Part shown: positions 8,526 through 15,211 of the stretch, one piece after another
How the letters are laid out: each line of letters opens with the position of its first letter
Numbering within the stretch: position 1 is the first letter of the stretch
IMG/VR virus record: IMGVR_UViG_3300009027_000025
Coordinates: 1-27,247 of that record
Origin: a virus
DNA: 27,247 bases
Reading direction: 5' to 3' (one strand)
Position numbers and translations under genes: made by a program
Notes under the pieces: model-generated
Database searches by the model: none
Told to the model about the DNA's origin: nothing
What the model saw: only the letters and a program-made list of their open reading frames with translations

Positions 8526-9276
8526 ATAAGTTCTCCATATCTGTCGGGTTACGATATTTCAAATCATCGTTCAAACGTAGGACACGAACATCGTTTACGT
8601 GACCACGTAGTTCCTTTGCCATCTGCAAAGTCTTGGGTAGTGCATCGGGGTCTAATGCAATTACGGCTGTTGAGAACTGTGCGAGATACCCTTTATGCGA
8701 CTCTTGTAGAGATGTACCAAGTATCGCAACCCCGACAAAGGATTTGCCACCAACCACGGCTGCACTCACACAGTCCTCAACAACAACTGCGACTTTACCA
8801 CACCCAACGGTGTAAGGCAAGCCACTTTTTCCATATCGTTTCCATTTAGGTAATCGCTTACCAATGGCACGGCCTGTAGCATCAACGGTCACACCGTCAT
8901 GCACTACAGGAAATACAATCCTGTCATCCTTCACATCATACATCACACCCAACTCATCTGGGTCTAGCCTGTACTGGTAACAGAAGGCAAGCACAGTACG
9001 CTTGTTTCTGTGCGGTATGATATACGATGGCATATCAAATGTCTCATCAGCAAACTCAGCTACGTTACCCATGCCTGACCGTATGTCATCCACTGTGAGA
9101 TGCACACGGTTGCCGCCACTTACATTACAGGATGCCTTGTAGCAATTCCACACAAGGCTACCCATGTTGTTAGTAACAGTGAAGGTCTTGTACCCACCAC
9201 AATTAGGACAGTTCATACGTTTAGTCTGTCCATTGGGTACATCTATATCACTTATAATGTTATATATATTATTCAT
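8506..9276 (-). CDS. DNA primase with zinc-binding and TOPRIM domains
   Basis: Makes RNA primers for the DnaB-like helicase and polymerase. At 256 aa it is a minimal primase. An N-terminal zinc ribbon has Cys23 and Cys26 (NCPNCGGYKT) and Cys45 and Cys50 (WNCYKASCN). A central region includes RIVFPVVHDG (119-128). A TOPRIM domain has VAVVVEDCVSAAVVGG (Glu167) and the acidic pair in VIALDPDA (Asp209, Asp211). ATG 9276 is chosen over an in-frame upstream start at 9318 because AAAGTGAG precedes it and the longer form would run into the recombinase gene. No C-terminal helicase domain follows; helicase is the next gene. Confidence 0.9.
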   Translation of the reverse strand: MNNIYNIISDIDVPNGQTKRMNCPNCGGYKTFTVTNNMGSLVWNCYKASCNVSGGNRVHLTVDDIRSGMGNVAEFADETFDMPSYIIPHRNKRTVLAFCYQYRLDPDELGVMYDVKDDRIVFPVVHDGVTVDATGRAIGKRLPKWKRYGKSGLPYTVGCGKVAVVVEDCVSAAVVGGKSFVGVAILGTSLQESHKGYLAQFSTAVIALDPDALPKTLQMAKELRGHVNDVRVLRLNDDLKYRNPTDMENLYGIINH

Positions 9277-9301
9277 TATATACTCACTTTCGTTGCGGCA
9301 G

Positions 9302-10180
9302 TTAAGTGCTTTTACCATGTGACTTACGTGCTGTCAAGGCACTATTTGCACTGGCGTATGTATTTTTCATGTACGGTTTTACTGACTGTGGATTACTATG
9401 TCCTGTAACCGACATGATTTGTCCCATAGGTACACCTGCCTCTACCATTTGTGTTGTGCCAGTACGCCGCAAGTCCATCAGGCGTAGTTCCTCAGACAGC
9501 CCAGCTTCACGCATGACAGCCCTTCCAGCTTTGGATAGACGTTCCATGCTGTACGGGTGATACTCGCCCTGTACGGGCGTTGTGCGGGGAACAACGTACT
9601 GTTGAAAGCCAAAGTCCTGCTCTTGTTGTGTCAGCATCTCAAGCAAGTCATCTTCGATAGGCAAAGTCACCTCTGCCCTGCGCTTAGACTGCTCAAGATA
9701 TAGCTTGTGTTCTTCCAAGTCAATGTTGTCCCACGTCAACAGACGCATATCACCTAGACGCTGGCACCACTCGTATGCCATGTGTACAATCAGGCCAATG
9801 CTGCGCCACTGAAACTCACCATAGGCAGTGTCAAGGAATTGACGCACATCATCCTCTGTCCACACAACTTTGCGTTGTGGTGGTGTCTTGCGCCTGACAT
9901 TGGCAAAGGGATTGACCGTTGCATACTCCATGTCAATGGCGTAACGAAACAGAATAGATGACACAGTACAGACGTGGTTGGCAAGGCTAATGCCTCGCTC
10001 AACCCAGCCTTCGTATGCATGTTTGGCTTGCTTACTTGTGAGTTCACAAAATTTCACAGAGCCAAAATCATCTAGCATGATGCCAAGAAAGTATTTATAG
10101 TCTTTCTTAGTTCTGCTTCGTAACATCTTGAAATCATTGGAATTGTAATACTTATCCACAAGATGTTTTACTGTCTTCAT
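9302..10180 (-). CDS. int: Tyrosine recombinase (integrase-like)
   Basis: A 292-aa site-specific recombinase. Residues 1-100 form a SAM-like core-binding domain (KMLRSRTKKDYKYFLGIMLD). The catalytic domain has Arg141 (WCQRLGDMRLLTW), a lysine-rich hairpin near 166, Arg238 in LRLMDLRRTGTTQM, His261 (TGHSN) and the likely nucleophile Tyr270, 9 residues after His261. The usual HxxR histidine is Met235 here. It lies inside the replication operon, 4 nt from DUF932 and just upstream of primase, rather than beside a repressor and attachment site. I see no repressor or attP in this window. It could serve lysogeny or resolution of genome multimers. Confidence 0.9.
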   Translation of the reverse strand: MKTVKHLVDKYYNSNDFKMLRSRTKKDYKYFLGIMLDDFGSVKFCELTSKQAKHAYEGWVERGISLANHVCTVSSILFRYAIDMEYATVNPFANVRRKTPPQRKVVWTEDDVRQFLDTAYGEFQWRSIGLIVHMAYEWCQRLGDMRLLTWDNIDLEEHKLYLEQSKRRAEVTLPIEDDLLEMLTQQEQDFGFQQYVVPRTTPVQGEYHPYSMERLSKAGRAVMREAGLSEELRLMDLRRTGTTQMVEAGVPMGQIMSVTGHSNPQSVKPYMKNTYASANSALTARKSHGKST

Positions 10181-11010
10181 GCTGCAATCAACTCCTTGAA
10201 CTGCTTGCTTTCAATCCACTGTGACACTTCATGCTCACGCTTGAACATGTTAACAGCGTTGGTATCGCCACCAGTGTTACGCAGCTTGAAGCCATTACGC
10301 TCATCAGCATACGATGCGTAGTTGGTGAATGCAGAATACAATGCCCACACATTCTGTCCACGCACACCCGCTTCCTGATTGTATAAGGTAAGCATCTTGT
10401 CGGCGGTGCGGTCAGACTTGAGCAGCGATTCAAGCATAGCTTTGACATTGCTCACATGCACAGGGGTGTTAGCCCAGCGTTGCATCTGCTGATGGTAGTT
10501 AGTGAAGTCATCATTTGACTTGCCCAACTGTGTAATGAATCTGTCAAGGCTAAAGCCGCTAGTGTTCTTACGGCGCACCTTGTCATGCTCACCACGAATC
10601 ATACCGTTGGTGCAAAAGAAGTCGATAGCACCAAACAACACAGTGTTTGAACATGTACCGTCCACACCATGCAGTGCAATGATACGCTGTGCTATCTCTG
10701 TCTCATGCTTTGGTGTAACGATGGTATGCTTCATGTTAGGCAAGGTCATGTCCATCATAGCCCAGCCATTGCGGTGAGCATCACGCCACACAATAGACGC
10801 ACCATCTGTCTGCTCATCAGTCAGGTTGTCTGTCACAGTTGACATAACGTCACGGAAGAAATCACCATGTGATGCACAGGTGAAGTCCTTGCCCACGATA
10901 GCGATAGGTTCGCCAGTGTTGCCATCAATGACATACTTCTTGTCAGCTACACGAGTAGGCTCAAAGGTTACATCAAAGTCGAGGTTCTCAGGGATGTATT
11001 CTAATGGCAT
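10177..11010 (-). CDS. DUF932 family protein
   Basis: A 277-aa protein with the DUF932 (phage/plasmid-like, TIGR03299-related) pattern: PIAIVGKDFTCASHGDFFRDV near the N-terminus, TCSNTVLFGAIDFFCTNGMIRG (about 121-142), and a helical C-terminal half (VKAMLESLLKSDRTADKML, NVWALYSAFTNYASY). DUF932 proteins occur on phages, plasmids and other mobile elements. Their biochemical role is unknown. Here the gene is translationally coupled to the tyrosine recombinase by a 4-nt overlap, so a role in replication or recombination is plausible but unproven. Confidence 0.85.
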   Translation of the reverse strand: MPLEYIPENLDFDVTFEPTRVADKKYVIDGNTGEPIAIVGKDFTCASHGDFFRDVMSTVTDNLTDEQTDGASIVWRDAHRNGWAMMDMTLPNMKHTIVTPKHETEIAQRIIALHGVDGTCSNTVLFGAIDFFCTNGMIRGEHDKVRRKNTSGFSLDRFITQLGKSNDDFTNYHQQMQRWANTPVHVSNVKAMLESLLKSDRTADKMLTLYNQEAGVRGQNVWALYSAFTNYASYADERNGFKLRNTGGDTNAVNMFKREHEVSQWIESKQFKELIAA

Positions 11011-11012
11011 AT

Positions 11013-11294
11013 CTATTCTCCTTTCAGATTGAATTGAAATTCAAGTGTGTCCTTTGCATCGGACAGTTCTTGCAGGTCATACGCAGACACCATCTTTATG
11101 CCACCCATGTCTGGGTATAGTGCGGTATCAAGTATGCTATCAAGCAGTCTATTCACTTCAACAACTGCCTTGCGTTGTTCAAGAGATAACTTGTTTATCT
11201 TGACTGCACGTTCAGCTTTGTCTTTCTCACGCAGCTTCTCCCAATACGCCATGCGTTGCTTGGGTGTCATGTTGTGATATTCTTTCTTCGACAT
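11013..11294 (-). CDS. Small helical hypothetical protein (93 aa)
   Basis: Begins MSKKEYHNMTPKQRMAYWEK and is rich in charged helical sequence to about residue 60 (REKDKAERAVKINKLSLEQRK). A likely coiled coil is followed by DMGGIKMVSAYDLQELSDA. AAGGAG lies 7 nt before the ATG, a strong start. It is the first gene after a 56-nt AT-rich gap, so a new transcript could begin here, and it leads directly into DUF932 and the recombinase. No family recognised. Confidence 0.7.
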   Translation of the reverse strand: MSKKEYHNMTPKQRMAYWEKLREKDKAERAVKINKLSLEQRKAVVEVNRLLDSILDTALYPDMGGIKMVSAYDLQELSDAKDTLEFQFNLKGE

Positions 11295-11350
11295 ATCATA
11301 TCTCCTTTATATAGCTAATATAATTAGTGGTAATATTACAGTCACAAAAA
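11295..11350 (-). promoter_or_regulatory. AT-rich intergenic spacer, weak promoter candidate
   Basis: One of the few gaps in the leftward arm. It holds the 10-bp palindrome GTAATATTAC (about 11328-11337) and, on the minus strand, TTGTGA followed after 19 nt by TATATT, a poorly spaced sigma-70-like pair. It ends in the AAGGAG site of the 93-aa gene. This may be a promoter for the DUF932-integrase-primase block. The support is weak. Confidence 0.25.
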
Positions 11351-11842
11351 TTATAACATCCATTGTGGCTTACTCCTTCCCTTGTTATACCGTGCAAAGG
11401 CAGTCTTGTCAACCTTGTAGAACGCACGGTACGCCATGATAGGCCACTCCTCATCTGTCTTACAGTCATCGTGTCCACTGAAACACTGTGGGTGTGCAGT
11501 CACATCACCGTCTGGCAACAAATCCCTTGCCTTGTATAAAGCGAGGCTATGCTTACCTGCACCATGCCACTTGCCATATCTGTGGTGATACTCGCACAGC
11601 ATGGCTGTGTATAGGCTGTATGCCCAGCGGTAATTAGCACGGTTCTCCATTGCCCACAGTGTGCAAGGATGCTTCTGATGCACAGGTTTATATAACCCAT
11701 GCTCCTCTGCATACTCAGGTGCATGATGCCATACGCTAGTGCATAGCATCTGCGCTTCTTCCAATGGCATCTTGACAATGTGTTGGTCACACAGTGACTT
11801 GGCTATATCACTAGGCTCCTGCTCAATTAGAAATCTATTCAT
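11351..11842 (-). CDS. Conserved phage protein, possible DNA glycosylase-like (163 aa)
   Basis: The start MNRFLIEQEPSDIAKSLCDQ continues to HIVKMPLEEAQMLCTSVW, YKPVHQKHPCTLWAMENRAN and NYRWAYSLYTAMLCEYHHRY, and the protein ends with a KGRSKPQWML motif. This pattern is familiar from a widespread phage family with D-(K/Q)H-(I/V)VKM and HPC..W motifs, some members of which are annotated as pyrimidine-dimer glycosylases. I cannot confirm that activity; several conserved His and Cys residues also suggest metal binding. ATG 11842 is chosen because GGAAGGAG lies just upstream. It overlaps the upstream 55-aa gene by 8 nt. Confidence 0.7.
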   Translation of the reverse strand: MNRFLIEQEPSDIAKSLCDQHIVKMPLEEAQMLCTSVWHHAPEYAEEHGLYKPVHQKHPCTLWAMENRANYRWAYSLYTAMLCEYHHRYGKWHGAGKHSLALYKARDLLPDGDVTAHPQCFSGHDDCKTDEEWPIMAYRAFYKVDKTAFARYNKGRSKPQWML

Positions 11843-12002
11843 CGTCAATCTCCTTCCACTCATGTCCTTCTCTTGGGTAGTATACTTCATATGTGCTACC
11901 ACAACTAGGACACCCAAGTATTGTAATCATACTATGCATGTCATTATCAATGTCATAGTCGCTTTCCCATATAACTTCGTGCTTACAGTGCCAGCAGTTC
12001 AT
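11835..12002 (-). CDS. Zinc-ribbon microprotein (55 aa)
   Basis: A short protein read directly from the sequence, with two CxxC knuckles: Cys3 and Cys6 (MNCWHCKHEV) and Cys31 and Cys34 (LGCPSCGSTY), spaced like a classic zinc ribbon. The linker is acidic (SDYDIDNDMHS) and the tail is EGHEWKEIDDE. The ATG overlaps the preceding TGA by 3 nt and the stop overlaps the next gene by 8 nt, so it is tightly coupled on both sides. Zinc ribbons of this size can bind nucleic acid or a polymerase subunit. The partner is unknown. Confidence 0.75.
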   Translation of the reverse strand: MNCWHCKHEVIWESDYDIDNDMHSMITILGCPSCGSTYEVYYPREGHEWKEIDDE

Positions 12003-12214
12003 CGTATAACTCCCAATACCCAGTTCTCTGCACAGTTTTCGGCATACACCTCACTGTGTCCTTGTATGTTACGTTCCTCAATGATAGCACCATCCTGCAT
12101 CATGTATACAGTGTAGCTACCGTCAGGCTCAAGAAAGACAGTAGCCTTGCGGTAACTGCCATCACCACGGCTACAATCTTCGTCACTATAAAACTCATGC
12201 AATAGCATCTTCAT
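11999..12214 (-). CDS. Small hypothetical protein (71 aa)
   Basis: Begins MKMLLHEFYSDEDCSRGDGS and ends HSEVYAENCAENWVLGVIR. The middle has alternating strands (YRKATVFLEPDGSYTVYMMQDG), as in a small beta-sheet domain with a helical end. It overlaps the upstream 104-aa gene by 20 nt and the zinc-ribbon gene by 4 nt. No known family. Support comes from its place in the unbroken overlapping gene chain and the usual codon use of the strand. Confidence 0.65.
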   Translation of the reverse strand: MKMLLHEFYSDEDCSRGDGSYRKATVFLEPDGSYTVYMMQDGAIIEERNIQGHSEVYAENCAENWVLGVIR

Positions 12215-12509
12215 TCTCCTCTGTTAGTGTCCAGCTATGGCGGCAGTTAGTTTTCCAGTTGTTCTGTGTGCCATCCCAATCGCACTCGTAGACTGTGCAG
12301 ACAATCTTTTCTTTGTCAGGGATGCCACCATAGTCAGTCCATACGTTTAGGTCAAACATCCTGTCACCTATTTGTACGCCATACCACAAGTCATCTTCTT
12401 TATCGACACGGTATTCTGGCAAACAATTGTCGTAGTAGTAGGCCATCAGCGTATTTAGTTCATCATTAGATAACACAAGGTCAAAGCCGCTGTCATAATT
12501 GTCAGTCAT
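12195..12509 (-). CDS. Small hypothetical acidic protein (104 aa)
   Basis: Start MTDNYDSGFDLVLSNDELNT. ATG 12509 was preferred over the start at 12551 because AAGGGAG lies about 9 nt upstream and it gives the 8-nt overlap with the preceding gene seen repeatedly here. Contains WYGVQIGDRMFDLNVW and a C-terminal part with Cys and Trp residues (VYECDWDGTQNNWKTNCRHS). Acidic overall. No family recognised and no membrane segment. Confidence 0.65.
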   Translation of the reverse strand: MTDNYDSGFDLVLSNDELNTLMAYYYDNCLPEYRVDKEDDLWYGVQIGDRMFDLNVWTDYGGIPDKEKIVCTVYECDWDGTQNNWKTNCRHSWTLTEENEDAIA

Positions 12510-12708
12510 CGTAGTCATCTCCCTTGTCACGTTCCTGTAGTTCATCCACATCTACACCATCACAGACGTATGAGTAGTCATAGTTAGGTATGTTGAACAG
12601 CTTGACTGTGCCATCCTCATTGCGAATGTAGTCATCCAGTTCGTTGTCAAATACAGCGACAGGCATATCCCATACGAGTACGCTGTATGATTTACCTATA
12701 TCAAACAT
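12502..12708 (-). CDS. Small hypothetical protein (68 aa)
   Basis: Product starts MFDIGKSYSVLVWDMPVAVF and ends LQERDKGDDYDD with an acidic tail. ATG 12708 gives the recurring 8-nt overlap with the upstream gene and puts AGGAG 7 nt away; a second ATG lies directly before it at 12711. Sequence such as NEDGTVKLFNIPNYDYSYVC suggests a small beta domain. Function unknown. Confidence 0.6.
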   Translation of the reverse strand: MFDIGKSYSVLVWDMPVAVFDNELDDYIRNEDGTVKLFNIPNYDYSYVCDGVDVDELQERDKGDDYDD

Positions 12709-12838
12709 CATCAATCTCCTCTACTTCAAACTCTGCACTACCAAAGTCAAAGCACTGTGCGGCAGTAATCTCTGCCTCTGTTTCACAGTCTGCTTCTACC
12801 TCAATCTCTGCTTCTATTCGCACTAAATATTTAGGCAT
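12701..12838 (-). CDS. Small acidic protein (45 aa)
   Basis: A short reading frame beginning MPKYLVRIEAEIEVEADCET and ending FGSAEFEVEEIDDV. Very rich in Glu and Ala with a hydrophobic-acidic alternation typical of a two-strand amphipathic sheet. AGGAG precedes the ATG, and both ends overlap neighbours by exactly 8 nt. The next upstream small gene has a related pattern (RIEVEADNMDDASDIAIETI), so the two may be diverged copies of one small fold. Function unknown. Confidence 0.6.
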   Translation of the reverse strand: MPKYLVRIEAEIEVEADCETEAEITAAQCFDFGSAEFEVEEIDDV

Positions 12839-13007
12839 ACCCATTCTCCTCTAACAGTTCTGGTGTGACAATGCAATTCACCATGTTGGTTTCATCCCAT
12901 ATGGTTTCAATAGCAATATCACTAGCATCATCCATGTTGTCTGCTTCTACTTCAATACGGTGGGTCAAGTCTACCCACACTACCCATGTCTTGCTCATGT
13001 CACTCAT
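12831..13007 (-). CDS. Small acidic protein (58 aa)
   Basis: Begins MSDMSKTWVVWVDLTHRIEV. Its core, RIEVEADNMDDASDIAIETI, resembles RIEAEIEVEADCETEAEITA of the adjacent 45-aa protein, suggesting a duplicated small domain. ATG 13007 gives an 8-nt overlap with the preceding stop. The in-frame ATG at 12998, with AAGG 9 nt upstream, is an alternative giving 55 aa. No family recognised. Confidence 0.55.
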   Translation of the reverse strand: MSDMSKTWVVWVDLTHRIEVEADNMDDASDIAIETIWDETNMVNCIVTPELLEENGYA

Positions 13008-13131
13008 CCTTAAACAGTTTATACATTATATAACATATTCCGACTACAGATACAACCAGATAACCGCCAATGAACACACTGTCCCACGGCATCTGGTTGT
13101 ATACGCATAGTGGTGTCACACACTCAGTCAT
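13000..13131 (-). CDS. Single-span small membrane protein (43 aa)
   Basis: The start is MTECVTPLCVYNQMPWDSVF. Residues about 20-38 form one transmembrane helix (IGGYLVVSVVGICYIMYKL), followed by the charged end FKDE. Both ends overlap neighbours by 8 nt. Early-region phage membrane peptides of this size can modify the host envelope or block superinfection. A pinholin-like role is less likely so far from the lysis genes. Function unknown. Confidence 0.6.
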   Translation of the reverse strand: MTECVTPLCVYNQMPWDSVFIGGYLVVSVVGICYIMYKLFKDE

Positions 13132-13297
13132 ACTCTTTAACATAGTCCAGTTCTACTCTATGGTCAGGGTATTGGCTTTGTGTCATCTCAATAGCGAACT
13201 CAACCGCACTTTCCCAGCCATGCTGAGTGAGTGAGGCAGGGTGTACATTCACTGCCGTGTCCTGTACACCCACTGTCATACCGACTTCCCAATACAT
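13124..13297 (-). CDS. Small hypothetical protein (57 aa)
   Basis: Reads MYWEVGMTVGVQDTAVNVHP at the start and ends YPDHRVELDYVKEYD, with a central helix (GWESAVEFAIEMTQ). The start overlaps the stop of the 137-aa gene by 1 nt (TAATG) and its end overlaps the membrane peptide gene by 8 nt. No ribosome-binding site of its own is obvious, so translation is probably coupled. No family recognised. Confidence 0.55.
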   Translation of the reverse strand: MYWEVGMTVGVQDTAVNVHPASLTQHGWESAVEFAIEMTQSQYPDHRVELDYVKEYD

Positions 13298-13710
13298 TAT
13301 GCCGCTACCTTTCTGCCAGTCTTGGCTCTGGCTAAGTCAATGGTATTCAAGTCATGTGTCCCCAAGTGAATTGTGATACCATTCTTGCGTTGCTCTTTGC
13401 GTTGGCGGTTTAGGCGCACCTCTTTGCCAATCTCTTTGTGCATCTTGTCGAGGAAGATGCCAGCAATGTCTTGCGCCATGTACTGTATGTACCCACCAAC
13501 ATCTGCCTTGGTAGCACGGGCATACTTGAGGCACATGTCATAGAAGGCTTCACGCCCCATACGCTTGCCATGCAACTCCAGATACAAGGCTTCTACCTTG
13601 CGGAACTTGGCAGACAGTTCAGCACTGCCCTGCACTTGCCCCTTCTTACCTGTAGTGCGCTTGAAGTATGTGCCAGCTTTGATTGTGTTCTCGATGTTGA
13701 ATGTTGTCAT
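13297..13710 (-). CDS. Basic hypothetical protein (137 aa)
   Basis: Begins MTTFNIENTIKAGTYFKRTT and is rich in Lys and Arg (AKFRKVEALYLELHGKRMGR, VRLNRQRKEQRKNG), suggesting nucleic-acid binding. The central part is helical (EAFYDMCLKYARATKADVGG). A strong AAAGGAG site lies before the ATG. The gene follows a copy of the AGTCCGACATCGGACT dyad by 33 nt, and the dyad may control it. No family recognised. Confidence 0.65.
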   Translation of the reverse strand: MTTFNIENTIKAGTYFKRTTGKKGQVQGSAELSAKFRKVEALYLELHGKRMGREAFYDMCLKYARATKADVGGYIQYMAQDIAGIFLDKMHKEIGKEVRLNRQRKEQRKNGITIHLGTHDLNTIDLARAKTGRKVAA

Positions 13711-13733
13711 AGTAATATCTCCTTTATGGTTGG

Positions 13734-14120
13734 TTAGTTTGTTAGTCCGACATCGGACTTAGGGATTGCATACACTTTGGGTTTACCATTCTCAGTGTAT
13801 ACAGAGATAGCTTGCACCTCAGTCACTGACTCACCAGTGTCAGCGAATACAAACGTATCATTCTCGTATGGGTTGTATGTGACTGGTCTGCCATGACCAC
13901 GAATAGCAATGCCATCACGGAAGCCAGCAGTGCCAACGGCAAAGGCATGAACATTCTTCTTGCCCTCACGCCGCACCTTGGCTTGCCCGGCAGGACGCAC
14001 AACAAACTTTGCGTCATACATTGTGAACGCAGTAACGTGCTGTTGAACACGTCCAGTCTTGCGGTCTTGTAGTGACCATTTCTTTTTGTGTAGGTTCCAG
14101 TAAAGTCTATACTTACCCAT
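13734..14120 (-). CDS. Conserved phage protein of unknown function (128 aa)
   Basis: Start MGKYRLYWNLHKKKWSLQDR at ATG 14120, with GGAG upstream and an 8-nt overlap with the preceding gene; the longer frame to 14255 lacks such a site. The blocks NLHKKKWSLQDRKTGRVQQH and KVRREGKKNVHAFAVG resemble a family I know from many phage genomes without an assigned activity. The C-terminus, KSDVGLTN, is encoded by one copy of the AGTCCGACATCGGACT dyad, so that element here overlaps coding sequence. Confidence 0.7.
   Translation of the reverse strand: MGKYRLYWNLHKKKWSLQDRKTGRVQQHVTAFTMYDAKFVVRPAGQAKVRREGKKNVHAFAVGTAGFRDGIAIRGHGRPVTYNPYENDTFVFADTGESVTEVQAISVYTENGKPKVYAIPKSDVGLTN
13744..13759. repeat. 16-bp perfect dyad, copy e
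   Basis: AGTCCGACATCGGACT: 7-bp perfect inverted arms around CA. This copy lies in the last codons of the 128-aa gene (reading KSDVGL) and 33 nt upstream of the start of the 137-aa gene. It is one of five exact copies in 3.6 kb. See the findings for interpretation. Confidence 0.9.
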
Positions 14121-14265
14121 AGTTTTTCTCCTGCATTGTACGCTTTGCATTACGAGCCGCCTTGCGGTCACGCTTCCAGTTGTCACGCTTTGGATTAGCA
14201 GTCTTACGCACTGGCAATTTCTCAAAGAGTGACAAGTCATTCCAATCGTGGTCAAACTCAGTCAT
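14113..14265 (-). CDS. Small basic hypothetical protein (50 aa)
   Basis: Reads MTEFDHDWNDLSLFEKLPVR and continues with a strongly basic half (KTANPKRDNWKRDRKAARNA). ATG 14265 gives the recurrent 8-nt overlap (ATGACTGA) with the 46-aa gene. An in-frame GTG at 14289 with AAGGA 8 nt upstream is a credible alternative, adding 8 residues. The basic second half suggests RNA or DNA binding. No family recognised. Confidence 0.55.
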   Translation of the reverse strand: MTEFDHDWNDLSLFEKLPVRKTANPKRDNWKRDRKAARNAKRTMQEKNYG

Positions 14266-14398
14266 TATCTTTTCGTGTTTTGTTTTCACGGTCTTGTTCC
14301 TTTTTGCGATTGTATTTCTTTTTGTCTGGCACAACGGCTGTCCTGCGGCGTGACTGTGCCACTGCCTTCGCCACAGGATTGATAGGTCTGATACGCAT
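14258..14398 (-). CDS. Small highly basic protein (46 aa)
   Basis: Begins MRIRPINPVAKAVAQSRRRT and ends KKYNRKKEQDRENKTRKDND. About a third of residues are Lys or Arg and there is no hydrophobic core, so it is probably a disordered nucleic-acid-binding peptide. CGGAG lies before the ATG, and a 16-bp dyad sits 13 nt upstream of the start, making this the first gene of a likely transcript. Its stop overlaps the next start by 8 nt. Confidence 0.6.
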   Translation of the reverse strand: MRIRPINPVAKAVAQSRRRTAVVPDKKKYNRKKEQDRENKTRKDND

Positions 14399-14411
14399 TG
14401 TAATCTCCGTT

Positions 14412-14427
14412 AGTCCGACATCGGACT
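14412..14427. repeat. 16-bp perfect dyad, copy d
   Basis: Exact copy of AGTCCGACATCGGACT, ending 13 nt before the ATG at 14398 and just upstream of its CGGAG ribosome-binding site. On the minus strand it follows TATACT, a possible -10 element, so it would fall near the transcript start. Confidence 0.9.
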
Positions 14428-14434
14428 TGTCTAG

Positions 14435-14495
14435 TATATCTAAGTAACAATATATACTTCACTAAAGTATCAGTATATATGTTACATAAGATATA
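14435..14495. repeat. Imperfect 24-bp AT-rich inverted repeat
   Basis: Left arm TATATCTAAGTAACAATATATACT and the reverse complement of the right arm, TATATCTTATGTAACATATATACT, match with one compensating insertion. They flank a short centre that contains another inverted pair, ATACTT/AAGTAT. The repeat fills the gap between the 233-aa gene and the 46-aa gene, directly upstream of dyad copy d. It could be an operator or a bidirectional terminator; there is no clear T-run. Confidence 0.6.
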
Positions 14496-14505
14496 CATAA
14501 GAGGT

Positions 14506-15207
14506 TTAGCAGTCAATCACAAAGCCTGACGTATCTTTTTTAGCTTTGCCCTTGGCAATCAAGCCAACGACTACACCCTTCGGGTCAAGAAAGCGCAAGT
14601 CATCCTTGTCGCCATCAATGACACGCAAGCCACGGAATGTATCGGGCAGCTTGTCACGGAATACCACAGCCATGTTGACACCTGTCTTGACCACAGCCAT
14701 GACCACAGCATCAGCATACTTCATATCGGCTTCGCTGTATGACAAGGTGATATGGTAGTTGTCAGGCAACTTTTGATAGGCACGTTTGATTACTTTAGTG
14801 TAATCATAAAACTGTGCATCAGGATAATTTGGTGCCAGCTTGATAGCGTCACCCTTGTCATCTGTGCCACCCAGACGGATACACGGCGTGATGCCGTTCT
14901 TGAGTTGGCGGCGAATGAATGTCTCAATGTCTTTGTTCAAGGCATCATAGAACCCGATAGGGTCAGACAGCATCCACATAGTCTTGCGTTCACGACCACG
15001 TTGCACAGCGTTCATAGCACCACGCCCTGCCGTATTGAGGCAACCGACATGGCACTTGGCTGTCTCAGCCATAGCGCATAGGTTATGCACCTTGCCCTTG
15101 AACATGGTCTTGAACGGCTTGAGATAGCGGATAGCTGTCACATATTCTGAGCCATCACCCTTGATTGTCTTGGCATTATTGCCAACGCCTAAGATTTGGT
15201 AAGTCAT
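14506..15207 (-). CDS. Gp88-like phage protein (233 aa)
   Basis: ATG 15207 with GGAG upstream gives MTYQILGVGNNAKTIKGDGS. A cysteine cluster, LCAMAETAKCHVGCLNTAGR (about 43-62), is followed by QRGRERKTMWMLSDPIGFYD and a segment with CIRLGGTDD. This C-x6-C-x3-C plus AGRG and R-x-G-T-(S/D)D layout resembles the phage gene product 88 family (mycobacteriophage Gp88-like), whose function is unknown. The cysteines suggest a metal or iron-sulfur site. The second half (YADAVVMAVVKTGVNMAVVF) looks like an alpha/beta domain. Family assignment is from memory of the motif. Confidence 0.65.
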   Translation of the reverse strand: MTYQILGVGNNAKTIKGDGSEYVTAIRYLKPFKTMFKGKVHNLCAMAETAKCHVGCLNTAGRGAMNAVQRGRERKTMWMLSDPIGFYDALNKDIETFIRRQLKNGITPCIRLGGTDDKGDAIKLAPNYPDAQFYDYTKVIKRAYQKLPDNYHITLSYSEADMKYADAVVMAVVKTGVNMAVVFRDKLPDTFRGLRVIDGDKDDLRFLDPKGVVVGLIAKGKAKKDTSGFVIDC

Positions 15208-15211
15208 AGTG

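Noticed and set aside
9100-9408. 102-aa plus-strand frame over the primase-integrase junction
   Set aside because: Antisense to the primase and integrase genes, which carry clear zinc, TOPRIM and recombinase motifs.
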